Shown: positions 1 to 7,852 of the stretch, piece after piece | Layout of the letters: each line of letters starts with the position of its first letter | Numbering within the stretch: position 1 is the first letter of the stretch | NCBI RefSeq assembly: GCF_041438865.1 | Contig: NZ_CP109450.1 | Span: forward strand, 6,822,001-6,886,000 | From: Streptomyces sp. NBC_01471 | GTDB lineage: Bacteria; Actinomycetota; Actinomycetes; Streptomycetales; Streptomycetaceae | Length of the DNA: 64,000 bases | Direction: 5' to 3' | Program-made: the position numbers and the translations under genes | The notes under the pieces: model-generated | The model's database searches: none | Told to the model about the DNA's origin: nothing | What the model saw: the letters and a program-made list of their open reading frames with translations, nothing else

Positions 1-1179
1 GGCCACCCCGACAAGATCGCTGACCAGATCAGCGACACGATTCTCGACGCGCTTCTGCGGGAGGACCCCGCTTCCCGTGTCGCCGTGGAGACCCTGATCA
101 CCACGGGCCAGGTGCACGTGGCCGGCGAGGTCACCACCAAGGCGTACGCCCCGATCGCGCAGCTCGTGCGCGACAAGATCCTCGAAATCGGCTACGACTC
201 CTCGAAGAAGGGCTTCGACGGCGCCTCCTGCGGCGTGTCGGTGTCCATCGGCGCGCAGTCCCCGGACATCGCCCAGGGCGTCGACACCGCGTACGAGAAG
301 CGGGTGGCCGCTGCCGGCACCGAGGAGGACGACCTCGACAAGCAGGGCGCCGGCGACCAGGGTCTGATGTTCGGCTACGCCTGCGACGAGACGCCCGAGC
401 TGATGCCGCTGCCCATCCACCTGGCACACCGGCTCTCGCGCCGCCTCTCCGAGGTCCGCAAGAACGGGACCATCCCGTACCTGCGCCCCGACGGCAAGAC
501 CCAGGTCACCATCGAGTACGACGGCGACAAGGCGCTCCGGCTGGACACGGTCGTGGTCTCCTCGCAGCACGCGAGCGACATCGACCTGGACTCGCTGCTC
601 GCCCCCGACATCCGCGAGTTCGTCGTCGAGCACGTGCTCAAGCAGCTGATCGACGACGGCATCAAGCTGGACACCGAGGGCTACCGGCTGCTGGTCAACC
701 CCACCGGACGGTTCGAGATCGGCGGCCCGATGGGCGACGCCGGCCTGACCGGCCGCAAGATCATCATCGACACGTACGGCGGCATGGCCCGGCACGGCGG
801 CGGCGCCTTCTCGGGCAAGGACCCGTCGAAGGTGGACCGCTCCGCGGCGTACGCCATGCGCTGGGTCGCCAAGAACGTGGTGGCCGCGGGCCTCGCCACC
901 CGCTGCGAGGTCCAGGTCGCGTACGCGATCGGCAAGGCCGAGCCGGTGGGCCTGTTCGTGGAGACCTTCGGTACCGCCGCCACCGACGTCGAGAAGATCG
1001 AGCACGCGATCACGGACGTCTTCGACCTCCGCCCGGCCGCGATCATCCGCGACCTGGACCTGCTGCGCCCGATCTACGCCCAGACCGCCGCGTACGGCCA
1101 CTTCGGCCGCGAGCTGCCGGACTTCACCTGGGAGCGCACCGACCGCGTGGACGCACTGCGGAAGGCCGCGGGGCTCTAG
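1..1179 (+). CDS. metK: S-adenosylmethionine synthetase, 5'-truncated by window
   Basis: Makes S-adenosylmethionine from methionine and ATP in the cytoplasm. The reading frame is open from base 1 and begins at GHPDKIADQISD, the conserved segment carrying the catalytic His, so only the extreme N-terminus (probably 15-30 residues) lies outside the window. The family motif GAGDQGLMFGYACDE is near residue 115 of the visible part and the glycine-rich loop GGGAFSGKDPSKVDR near residue 266; the C-terminus ends DALRKAAGL as in actinobacterial MetK. An internal GTG at 85 is not the real start because the conserved N-terminal domain lies upstream of it. A strong hairpin follows 22 bases after the stop, so the transcript probably ends there. 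Identification is secure. Confidence 0.97.
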   Translation, partial: GHPDKIADQISDTILDALLREDPASRVAVETLITTGQVHVAGEVTTKAYAPIAQLVRDKILEIGYDSSKKGFDGASCGVSVSIGAQSPDIAQGVDTAYEKRVAAAGTEEDDLDKQGAGDQGLMFGYACDETPELMPLPIHLAHRLSRRLSEVRKNGTIPYLRPDGKTQVTIEYDGDKALRLDTVVVSSQHASDIDLDSLLAPDIREFVVEHVLKQLIDDGIKLDTEGYRLLVNPTGRFEIGGPMGDAGLTGRKIIIDTYGGMARHGGGAFSGKDPSKVDRSAAYAMRWVAKNVVAAGLATRCEVQVAYAIGKAEPVGLFVETFGTAATDVEKIEHAITDVFDLRPAAIIRDLDLLRPIYAQTAAYGHFGRELPDFTWERTDRVDALRKAAGL

Positions 1180-1201
1180 CAGCCGCCGTTCCTGATGCAG
1201 C

Positions 1202-1242
1202 AGCACTGCCCGGCTCCTCCACCGGAGGCGCCGGGCAGTGCT
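1202..1242 (+). terminator. Rho-independent-type hairpin after metK
   Basis: Perfect 12-bp inverted repeat (AGCACTGCCCGG at 1202-1213 and CCGGGCAGTGCT at 1231-1242) with a further short internal stem. It begins 22 bases after the metK stop. There is no U-tract, as is usual for Streptomyces terminators. Confidence 0.8.
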
Positions 1243-1420
1243 GTGAGGTATTCCGGCTGTACGGTCTTCCGGCTGCGCCGTATCCCCGCTGTGCCGTATC
1301 CCCCTGCTGTGCCGTTCCCCCGAGTCGGCCGGATCGGGGAGGGGACCGGCTCTGCGGGCGGACGGCCTCACCAGCGCCGGACCCCCAGGCTCTGTTCCGA
1401 GGGAGAGGTCGAACCAACTC

Positions 1421-2170
1421 ATGGCAACACGGTCCGTTCCCGGCGGCGCGGGGCCAGGGCGGGTCCGCAGCCGCCGCGGGCAGGGCGAGCAGCTGCGCAG
1501 GGACATCCTGGACGCGGTCGGCCGCCTGCTGGACGACTGGGGCGGCATCGACAAACTCACGATTCGAGCGGTGGCCCGTGAGGTCGGCGTCGCGGCTCCC
1601 AGCATCTATCTGCACTTCGCCGACAAGGCCGAGCTGGTGTGGGCGGCCCTGGAGGACAAGTACGCCGACCTCGCCGGCCGCATGCAGGCGGCCGACGCCG
1701 CCGCCGACCCGCAGGACGCACGGAACCGGCTGCGTGCGCAGATGCGGGCGTACTGCGGCTTCGCTCTGGACAACCCCGGCCACTACCGGCTGATGTTCGA
1801 GATCCCGCAACCGGCGGTGGCCGCGACCCGCATCGGCCGCCATCCCTCCCGCCGGGTGTCGTCGAGCCTGCGCGAGGCATGCGGCCGCTGTGTGGACGAG
1901 GGCTATGCGCCGACCCTGCCGGTCGCACAGACCGCGCACACCCTGTGGGCCGGACTGCACGGAAACATCGCGCTGTCCCACGCCCTTCTCTCCACCGAGC
2001 CGATGGAAACCCTCATCCTGGACGTCGCGGACGGGCTGCTCGACTCCCTGGTTCCCGACAGAGCCCCGGACAGTGCCCCACGCGCTCCGGTCCCCGAGAC
2101 CCCGGCCTCCCGGCACATCAGGGCCATACAGTCGGGCCTGGGCGGCCACGGAGATTCTGACCAGGGGTAA
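1421..2170 (+). CDS. TetR-family transcriptional regulator
   Basis: A 249-residue DNA-binding regulator. The N-terminal helix-turn-helix spans about residues 44-78 (LTIRAVAREVGVAAPSIYLHF is the recognition region, with the family's YxHF end). The C-terminal ligand domain contains YRLMFEIP and TLWAGLHGNIALSHAL, as in TetR proteins with the WHG-type C-terminal domain. The start is ATG 1421 with a GGGAGAGG ribosome site upstream. It sits in the same direction as, and about 170 bases before, the ferredoxin-P450 operon, whose promoter is followed by an imperfect palindrome at 2243-2265. It is the likely repressor of that operon, by position only. The ligand is unknown. Confidence 0.9.
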   Translation: MATRSVPGGAGPGRVRSRRGQGEQLRRDILDAVGRLLDDWGGIDKLTIRAVAREVGVAAPSIYLHFADKAELVWAALEDKYADLAGRMQAADAAADPQDARNRLRAQMRAYCGFALDNPGHYRLMFEIPQPAVAATRIGRHPSRRVSSSLREACGRCVDEGYAPTLPVAQTAHTLWAGLHGNIALSHALLSTEPMETLILDVADGLLDSLVPDRAPDSAPRAPVPETPASRHIRAIQSGLGGHGDSDQG

Positions 2171-2210
2171 CACCGCGCCGAATCAAGCGGCTTGGCTCCC
2201 GGCGAACCGA

Positions 2211-2240
2211 TTGACGGTGACCGGCACGGGGGTCTAACGT
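2211..2240 (+). promoter_or_regulatory. Predicted sigma-70-type promoter of the P450 operon
   Basis: TTGACG at 2211-2216, an 18-base spacer, then TAACGT at 2235-2240. It lies about 100 bases before the ferredoxin start and after the TetR stop, so the P450 operon can be transcribed independently of the regulator. Confidence 0.55.
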
Positions 2241-2242
2241 CC

Positions 2243-2265
2243 GTTACTGAACTTAGTTAGGTGAC
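2243..2265. promoter_or_regulatory. Imperfect palindrome, candidate TetR operator
   Basis: GTTACTGAAC, TTA, GTTAGGTGAC: 10-base arms matching at 7 of 10 positions around a 3-base centre. It covers the expected transcription start of the P450 operon, where a repressor would block initiation. The right half (TTAGTTAGGTGAC) recurs with one change in the pxpA promoter at 8606-8618. Confidence 0.4.
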
Positions 2266-2341
2266 TGGGGCAAGCATTTTCTGTCTGCCCGTATCCCCCC
2301 ACCCGCGTGGCTCTCCCCGAGAGCTCGACGGAGGTTGTGAC

Positions 2342-2536
2342 ATGGAGATTTCCCTCGACTTCGACAAGTGCTGCGGGGCAGGCCAGTGCGTGCTCGCCGC
2401 TCCCGAGGTCTTCGACCAGCGTGACGACGACGGCGTCGTGGTCCTGCTCGATGCCGATCCGCCTGCCGAGGAGTACGAGAACGTGCGCAGGGCCGCCCAG
2501 GTCTGCCCTGCGGCCGCGATCGACGTACGGCCGTGA
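2342..2536 (+). CDS. [3Fe-4S] ferredoxin (P450 electron carrier)
   Basis: A 64-residue ferredoxin that passes single electrons from the reductase encoded next door to the cytochrome P450. The cluster ligands are visible: Cys10 and Cys16 in CCGAGQC and Cys55 in CPAAA. The position that would hold a fourth ligand is Ala13, the hallmark of the small [3Fe-4S] ferredoxins that accompany actinobacterial P450s. The start is ATG 2342, preceded by a good GGAGG site; a longer frame from 2261 would add an unrelated leader across the promoter region and is not favoured. It overlaps the reductase start by 4 bases (GTGA), so the two are translationally coupled. Confidence 0.93.
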   Translation: MEISLDFDKCCGAGQCVLAAPEVFDQRDDDGVVVLLDADPPAEEYENVRRAAQVCPAAAIDVRP

Positions 2537-3738
2537 ACGCGCCGCCGCCCGCACGGATCGCGGTGGTCGGCGCATCGGCGGCCGGGCTGGGCGTCGTGGA
2601 GGGACTGCGGCGCGAGGGCTACGCGGGCGGTCTCACCCTGATCGGGGACGAGCCCCATCTGCCCTACGACCGGCCGCCGTTGTCCAAGCAGCTGCTGACC
2701 GGCGAGTGGGGGAGCGACCGGCTCGGGCTCCGCGGCGCAGCGGCCATCGAGGCACTCGGCCTCGACCTGCGTCTCGGTACCAAGGCGGTGGCCCTGGACA
2801 CCCGCAGCCGGGAGGTCCGCCTGGACCGGGGCGGCGCGGTCGGTTACGACGCACTGGTGGTGGCCACCGGGGCGGCCGCCCGGTGGCTCGCCGGTACCCG
2901 GGGAGTCGCCGGAGTGCACGTACTGCGCACCCTGGAGGACGCCCTCGGGTTCCGCGCCGAGCTGCGCCCCGGAGTTCGCCTGGTCGTCGTCGGGGCGGGC
3001 TTCCTGGGCGCGGAGGCAGCCGCGGTCGCCCGCGGGGCCGGTGCCGAGGTCACGATGGTGACGGACGCGGCGCTGCCGCTCGGCGACGTACTGGGCCCCG
3101 TCCTGGGCGGGATGCTGGCCGGGGTCCACGTGGAGCACGGCGTACGGATCGTGTCCGGGACAAGGGCCGGCACCGTACTGGCCGATCACGGCCGCGCCAC
3201 CGGTGTACGGCTGACCGACGGCAGAGTCCTCGATGCGGACGCGGTGCTGGTCGCCGTCGGAGCCGTACCCAACGTCGGCTGGCTCGCCGGAAGCGGTGTC
3301 CCGCTCGGGGACGGTGTCGAGTGCGACGCCACCCTGTACGCCGGATCGGGCGTGTGGGCCGCGGGTGACGTCGCCAACTGGCCGCATCCGCGCACCGGCA
3401 GCCGGATCCGGATCGAACACCGGACGAACGCCGCCGAGCAGGGCATCGCCGTGGCCCGCAACATCCTTGCCGGGCCCGGCCGGGCCGTTCCCTTCGACCC
3501 GGTCCCCTACGTCTGGTCGGACCAGTACGGGCTCAGGCTCCAGATCTACGGCCGGACCCGTGGAACGGACACCGTACGGATCGTGGAGGGCGCCCCGGAG
3601 GACCGCAAGCTGGTCGCGCTGTACGCCGACGGCGGACGGGTCCGCGGCGTCGTCGGTGTGAACATGCCGCGTGCGACCCGCGGTTACCGCGCACTGGTCG
3701 CCGAGACGGCCGCTCTGGACGAAAGGTCAGTCGCATGA
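2533..3738 (+). CDS. FAD-dependent ferredoxin reductase
   Basis: NAD(P)H:ferredoxin oxidoreductase of the pyridine-nucleotide-disulfide class, 401 residues. An FAD-binding GxGxxG-like stretch (VVGASAAGLG) is near residue 10, a second nucleotide-binding stretch (LVVVGAGFLGAEAAAV) near residue 154, and the FAD-contacting AAGDVANWPHP near residue 276. The C-terminal reductase domain contains PYVWSDQYGLRLQIYG, which is typical of P450-linked putidaredoxin-reductase-type enzymes. The GTG start overlaps the ferredoxin stop, and its own end overlaps the next gene by 4 bases. Together with the ferredoxin it should supply electrons to the P450 at 4967. Confidence 0.93.
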   Translation: MNAPPPARIAVVGASAAGLGVVEGLRREGYAGGLTLIGDEPHLPYDRPPLSKQLLTGEWGSDRLGLRGAAAIEALGLDLRLGTKAVALDTRSREVRLDRGGAVGYDALVVATGAAARWLAGTRGVAGVHVLRTLEDALGFRAELRPGVRLVVVGAGFLGAEAAAVARGAGAEVTMVTDAALPLGDVLGPVLGGMLAGVHVEHGVRIVSGTRAGTVLADHGRATGVRLTDGRVLDADAVLVAVGAVPNVGWLAGSGVPLGDGVECDATLYAGSGVWAAGDVANWPHPRTGSRIRIEHRTNAAEQGIAVARNILAGPGRAVPFDPVPYVWSDQYGLRLQIYGRTRGTDTVRIVEGAPEDRKLVALYADGGRVRGVVGVNMPRATRGYRALVAETAALDERSVA

Positions 3739-4970
3739 CGGACAGCAAGGACCTCAGGGCCGGTGTGGTGGGCCTCGGAATGATCGGCGGCGGAGTGGCC
3801 GTCAGCCTGGCGCGCCGGGGCCGGGCGCTCTCGGTCCACGACATCAGGCCCGACGCCTCGGCCCACCTGGCCGGCGTGCCGGATCCGCTGGACTCCCCGG
3901 CCGAAGTGGCCGCGGCCAGCGACGTGGTGATGGTCGCCGTCGTCGACGCCGGTCAGGCCCGGGACGTGATCGGTGGCGAGCACGGACTGCTGTCGGCCGC
4001 CCGGCCGGGTCTGACGATCGTGCTGCTCGCCACCGTCGCGCTGCCGGTCGTCCACGAGCTGGCCGGCCTGTGCGCCGAGCACGGTGTCGGGTTCCTGGAC
4101 TGCGGGGTGACACCTGGCGACCGGGCCGCCGAGAACGGCATGGTCGCCATCCTCGGCGGTGAACAGCCCACCGTGGAGGCGGCGATGCCGGTGCTGGAGG
4201 ACTGGGCCAGGAAGGTCGTCCACTGCGGTCCTCCCGGAGCCGGTATGGCCACCAAGATCGCCCGCAATGTCGTCACCTACGGAAGCTGGCGCAGCGTCTC
4301 CGAGGCCGCAGCCCTGGCCGGCGCCGCCGGTGTGGATCCGGACCGGCTCGCCGAAGTGATCGACACCGCCGATCCCGATGGCCACACCCTGTTGCAGCTG
4401 TTGCGCATGCGCGGGCCCGACGGCGCGCTGCCCGGGGCTGTCGGCCGGCAGATCGAGCCGCTGATGACCAAGGACCTCGACGCCGCACGTGAGTTGGCCG
4501 CGTCGCTCGGCGTGGAGGCGCCGCTCGTCGACGTGGCCCGCGCTCGCGCCCACCAGACCCTGGGGCTGGGCGAACAGCCTGCTCCGGCCGCGGAGGACCT
4601 CCACCGCTTCGGTCTGGACATGATGGACCGGGTCTACGGGCCCGGATTCAGCTCGGCCGTCCCGGAGACGGGCGAGCCGTTCACGGAGGAGACGGTCGAC
4701 TATCTCTTCGCCCGGATCTGGAGCCGCCCCGGCCTCTCCGTACGGGACCGCAGGCTGCTCACTCTGGGCGTGGCCGCCACCACCGGCCGCCAGGAACTCA
4801 TCCGGATCATCGCCGGCGGCGGCCTGGTCAACGACGAGCTGACCCCCGATCAACTGCGGGAAGCCGCACTCCACCTGGCGGTCTACGTCGGATGGTGCAA
4901 CGGCACCGCCACCCACGCCGGCGTCACCGCCGCCATCCAAGCCCACACCCCCCACCAGGAGCCGTCATGA
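3735..4970 (+). CDS. 3-hydroxyacid dehydrogenase fused to carboxymuconolactone decarboxylase domain
   Basis: A 411-residue two-part protein. Residues 1-290 form a 3-hydroxyisobutyrate-dehydrogenase-like NAD(P)-binding enzyme: VVGLGMIGGGVA near the N-terminus, and GPPGAGMATKIARN, where Lys is the usual catalytic residue of the family. Residues about 300-411 resemble carboxymuconolactone decarboxylase/AhpD-like proteins (RDRRLLTLGVAATTGR then HLAVYVGWCNGTATHAGV), but only a single Cys is seen where AhpD-type members carry CxxC. The gene overlaps both neighbours by 4 bases. The fusion implies that oxidation of a hydroxyacid and a second step on a ring-opened or lactone intermediate are coupled. 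The substrate is unknown. Confidence 0.85.
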   Translation: MTDSKDLRAGVVGLGMIGGGVAVSLARRGRALSVHDIRPDASAHLAGVPDPLDSPAEVAAASDVVMVAVVDAGQARDVIGGEHGLLSAARPGLTIVLLATVALPVVHELAGLCAEHGVGFLDCGVTPGDRAAENGMVAILGGEQPTVEAAMPVLEDWARKVVHCGPPGAGMATKIARNVVTYGSWRSVSEAAALAGAAGVDPDRLAEVIDTADPDGHTLLQLLRMRGPDGALPGAVGRQIEPLMTKDLDAARELAASLGVEAPLVDVARARAHQTLGLGEQPAPAAEDLHRFGLDMMDRVYGPGFSSAVPETGEPFTEETVDYLFARIWSRPGLSVRDRRLLTLGVAATTGRQELIRIIAGGGLVNDELTPDQLREAALHLAVYVGWCNGTATHAGVTAAIQAHTPHQEPS

Positions 4971-6181
4971 CCGAGCCTCTCGTCGACCAGCCCGTCACCC
5001 GGGCACCCGGCAAACCCCTGGACCCGCCCGCCGAGTTCACCCAGCTGCGCGAGGACCAGCCCCTGGTCAAGGTCCGTTTCCCCAACGGTTCGACCGGCTG
5101 GCTCGCCACCCGCTTCGAGGAGGGGAGCCAGGTATTCAGCGACCCGCGGCTGAGCGCGAAGCGCTGGCGGCACGACACCCCCGAGGGCGAGGTGGCGGAG
5201 GCCGGCGAGGACTCTCCGTTCGACGTGGGCTTCGTGTTCATGGACGAGCCCGAGCACGGCGCCTACCGGAGGCTGCTCTCCGGACGCTTCACGCCCAAGG
5301 CCGTACGGACCAAGCTCCAGCCGTACCTGGACCGGATCATCGACGAGCACCTGGATGCCATCGCCGCCGGGCCGGAGACCTTCGACTTCATCGAAGCGAT
5401 GGCCCTGCCGATTCCCTGCCTGGTGATCTGCGAGCTCCTCGGCGTTCCCTACAAGGACCGCGACGGTTTCCACCACGCCACCGAGGCGATGATGGACATG
5501 GGCCGCAGCCGTGAGGAGCGTGACGCGGGTGCGCACTGGCTGGTCGGGTACATCACCGACCTGGTCGCCGAGAAGCGCCGCACCGGTGACACCGAGGGGA
5601 TTCTCGCAGAGCTGATCAACCGGGCCGACGGCGCCGACGCCGTGCTGACGGATCGTCAGTTGATTGGTCTCGGTGTCCTGCTGCTGTTCGCCGGCCACGA
5701 CACCACGGCCGCGATGATGGGTCTCTCCACGCTGACGCTGCTCACCCATCCCGAGCAGCGTCAGAAGCTGGTCGAGCACCCCGAGAAGACCGGGACCGCC
5801 GTCGAGGAACTGATGCGCTACCTGACGATCGTCCAGTTCGGGCTGGGGCGGGTGGCCAAGGAGGACCTGGAACTCGGCGGCGCGCAGATCAAGAAGGGCG
5901 AGCTGGTGGTCGTCGCCATGAACGCGGCCAACCGCGACCCGCGCACGTTCGAGAACCCCGACGTCCTCGACATCGACCGCAGGATGGTGCGTCATATGGG
6001 CTTCGGCTACGGCGTCCACGCCTGCCTCGGCCAGAACGTCGCACGGGCCGAACTGACGAGTGTCCTCCCCAAGCTCTTCAAGCGCTTCCCGGACCTGAGG
6101 CTCGCCACTCCTCTGGAGGAGGTGCCGATGGACTTCACCGGCACCAACTACGGCGTCCGCAAGCTCATGGTCACCCGCTGA
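4967..6181 (+). CDS. Cytochrome P450 monooxygenase
   Basis: A 404-residue soluble bacterial P450. The I-helix oxygen-binding motif AGHDTTA is near residue 243, the K-helix ExxR (EELMR) near 280, and the heme loop FGYGVHACLG with the axial Cys near 350. The start is ATG 4967, overlapping the upstream stop by 4 bases (ATGA); a longer frame from 4892 runs inside the preceding gene and is rejected. With ferredoxin and reductase in the same operon this is a complete class I electron chain. Substrate specificity cannot be read from sequence; the adjacent dehydrogenase/decarboxylase fusion suggests catabolism rather than antibiotic tailoring. Its stop overlaps the convergent pxpC stop. Confidence 0.95.
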   Translation: MTEPLVDQPVTRAPGKPLDPPAEFTQLREDQPLVKVRFPNGSTGWLATRFEEGSQVFSDPRLSAKRWRHDTPEGEVAEAGEDSPFDVGFVFMDEPEHGAYRRLLSGRFTPKAVRTKLQPYLDRIIDEHLDAIAAGPETFDFIEAMALPIPCLVICELLGVPYKDRDGFHHATEAMMDMGRSREERDAGAHWLVGYITDLVAEKRRTGDTEGILAELINRADGADAVLTDRQLIGLGVLLLFAGHDTTAAMMGLSTLTLLTHPEQRQKLVEHPEKTGTAVEELMRYLTIVQFGLGRVAKEDLELGGAQIKKGELVVVAMNAANRDPRTFENPDVLDIDRRMVRHMGFGYGVHACLGQNVARAELTSVLPKLFKRFPDLRLATPLEEVPMDFTGTNYGVRKLMVTR

Positions 6182-7058
6182 GAGGAGCCGGCAGGGTGAA
6201 CCGCAGTGCCGTTCCCGGGGCCGCCTGCGCCGCCGCGGCCAGGGACTGCTCCGGCACGACGCCGATCACCGGGTAGCCGCCGGTCGTCGGGTGGTCGTTG
6301 AGGAAGATCACCGGGCGGCCGTCCGGCGGGACCTGGACCGAGCCCAGGACGACGCCCTCGCTGGGGAGTTCGCCGTGCCGGGCCCGTTCCAGGGCGGGGC
6401 CCTCGGTGCGCAGGCCGATGCGGTTGCTGTGCGGCGACACCCGGTACCCGGCCGTCGCCAGCGTGCGCAGCGCGGCCGGTGTGAACCAGTCGTGGCGGGG
6501 GCCGGGCCGCACCGGCAGGACCAGGGAGCCGGGGATGCCGGGCCACGGTGCGGTGTCGGCGCCCGGAACCGGGGTGCGGCCCGTCGGTGCGCCGAGCGGG
6601 AGCGCGTCGCCGTCGCGCAGGGGGGCCGGGCCGAGACCCGACAGCAGGTCCGCCGATCTGCTGCCCAGTACCGGCTCCGGGCACAGACCGCCCCCGAACG
6701 CCAGATAGCTGCGCACCCCGTGCTGCGCCCGATGCGCTTCGAGCACCGCACCGGCGGGCACCAGCACCGGTGCGCCCCACGGCGCGGGCCGGCCGTCGAC
6801 CGTGACCCGGCAGGGCGCGCCCCCGACGACCGCGGTCACCGCCTCGGTGGGGCGGACCGCGCAGCCGGTGAGCGTGGTCTCCAGCACGGCGGCGTCCGGC
6901 GGGTTGCCGGCCAGCCGGTTGGCCAGCTCCCGGGCCGGGGCGTCCAGGGCGCCCGCGCGGGGGACGCCGAGATGGGCGTATCCCGCGCGGCCGGCGTCCT
7001 GCACCGTGGTCAGGGCGCCCGCGCGGACCACCTGGAGCCTGGCTGTCATCCCTGTCAC
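6171..7058 (-). CDS. pxpC: 5-oxoprolinase subunit PxpC (KipA/biotin-dependent carboxylase-like)
   Basis: Subunit C of the prokaryotic ATP-dependent 5-oxoprolinase, which opens pyroglutamate to glutamate. The N-terminus LQVVRAGALTTVQDAGRAGYAHLGVPRAGALD is the KipA-family signature; further conserved parts are SYLAFGGGL, SNRIGLRTEG, GELPSEGVVLGSVQVPPDGRPVIFLNDHPTTGGYPVIG. The start is taken as GTG 7058, because it overlaps the pxpB stop (GTGA) and has GGGGAGG 7 bases upstream; ATG 7049 is possible. The 3' end overlaps the convergent P450 gene by 11 bases. Confidence 0.93.
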   Translation of the reverse strand: MTGMTARLQVVRAGALTTVQDAGRAGYAHLGVPRAGALDAPARELANRLAGNPPDAAVLETTLTGCAVRPTEAVTAVVGGAPCRVTVDGRPAPWGAPVLVPAGAVLEAHRAQHGVRSYLAFGGGLCPEPVLGSRSADLLSGLGPAPLRDGDALPLGAPTGRTPVPGADTAPWPGIPGSLVLPVRPGPRHDWFTPAALRTLATAGYRVSPHSNRIGLRTEGPALERARHGELPSEGVVLGSVQVPPDGRPVIFLNDHPTTGGYPVIGVVPEQSLAAAAQAAPGTALRFTLPAPLSG

Positions 7059-7852
7059 GGGGCTGCCTCCCCGGTACGCGTTCCCGCGGCGCGGTGGCGC
7101 TCCGGGGTCTCCATGAAACGGACCCGGGTGCCCGGTGTCAGCAGTGCGGCGGGATCGCGGTCCTGATTCCAGAGGCACTCCGGATCGGGGGTCCGCCCGA
7201 TGAGCTGCCAGCCGCCCGGCGACGCGCGCGGGTACACGCCGGTGTACGGACCGGCGAGCGCCAGCGATCCGGCGGGGACCCGGGTGCGCGGGGTGGTGCG
7301 GCGGGGCACCTGGAAGTGTTCGGGAAGGCCGGTGAGGTAGCCGAATCCGGGAGCGAAGCCCGAGAAGGCGACCCGGAATTCGATGCCGCTGTGGATCCGG
7401 GCCACGTCGCCGGGGCCGACCCCCCACAGGGCGGCCACATCCGCGAGGTCGGGGCCGTCGTACACCACGGGGACCTCGACGGCCGGGCCGGCGTCCCGGG
7501 GCAGCGGCGGGATCCGCCAGGAGCCGAGAGCCCGGGCCAGGCGCTCCGGGGCGCCGGGCGAGCCGTCCGCGATGCCGTCGAGCAGCACGGTTCGCGCGCC
7601 GGGAACGATCTCCCGTACGGCGGGGAGCGAGCCGAGGCCGCGACGGCGCAGCAGTTCGGCGTGGAACGCCTCGGCGGCCGCCCCCGTGGGGAGCTCCACG
7701 AGCAGACCGTGGCGTCCTGCGGGCAGCACCCGGACGGGATCGGTGCCGGCCACCTCGTTGCCCGTCCCCTCGTTGCCCGTCCCCCTGGTGCCGGGTGCTT
7801 CGCCGCGGGCGGCTTCCGTCCCGGTCGCTTCGGCCCCGGTCACCCCGTTCAC
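7055..7852 (-). CDS. pxpB: 5-oxoprolinase subunit PxpB (KipI family)
   Basis: Subunit B of 5-oxoprolinase, 265 residues. The KipI/allophanate-hydrolase-subunit-1 fold is shown by VRVLPAGRHGLLVEL near the N-terminus, VEVPVVYDGPDLADVAALWG and FSGFAPGFGYLTGLP in the centre, and GGWQLIGRTP near the end. The start is GTG 7852, forming a GTGA overlap with pxpA. Between residues 5 and 40 lies a low-complexity stretch (GTRGTGNEGTGNEVAGTD) encoded by short tandem repeats at about 7750-7790; it is absent from typical KipI proteins and is probably a disordered extension. It is expected to pair with PxpC. Confidence 0.92.
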   Translation of the reverse strand: MNGVTGAEATGTEAARGEAPGTRGTGNEGTGNEVAGTDPVRVLPAGRHGLLVELPTGAAAEAFHAELLRRRGLGSLPAVREIVPGARTVLLDGIADGSPGAPERLARALGSWRIPPLPRDAGPAVEVPVVYDGPDLADVAALWGVGPGDVARIHSGIEFRVAFSGFAPGFGYLTGLPEHFQVPRRTTPRTRVPAGSLALAGPYTGVYPRASPGGWQLIGRTPDPECLWNQDRDPAALLTPGTRVRFMETPERHRAAGTRTGEAAP

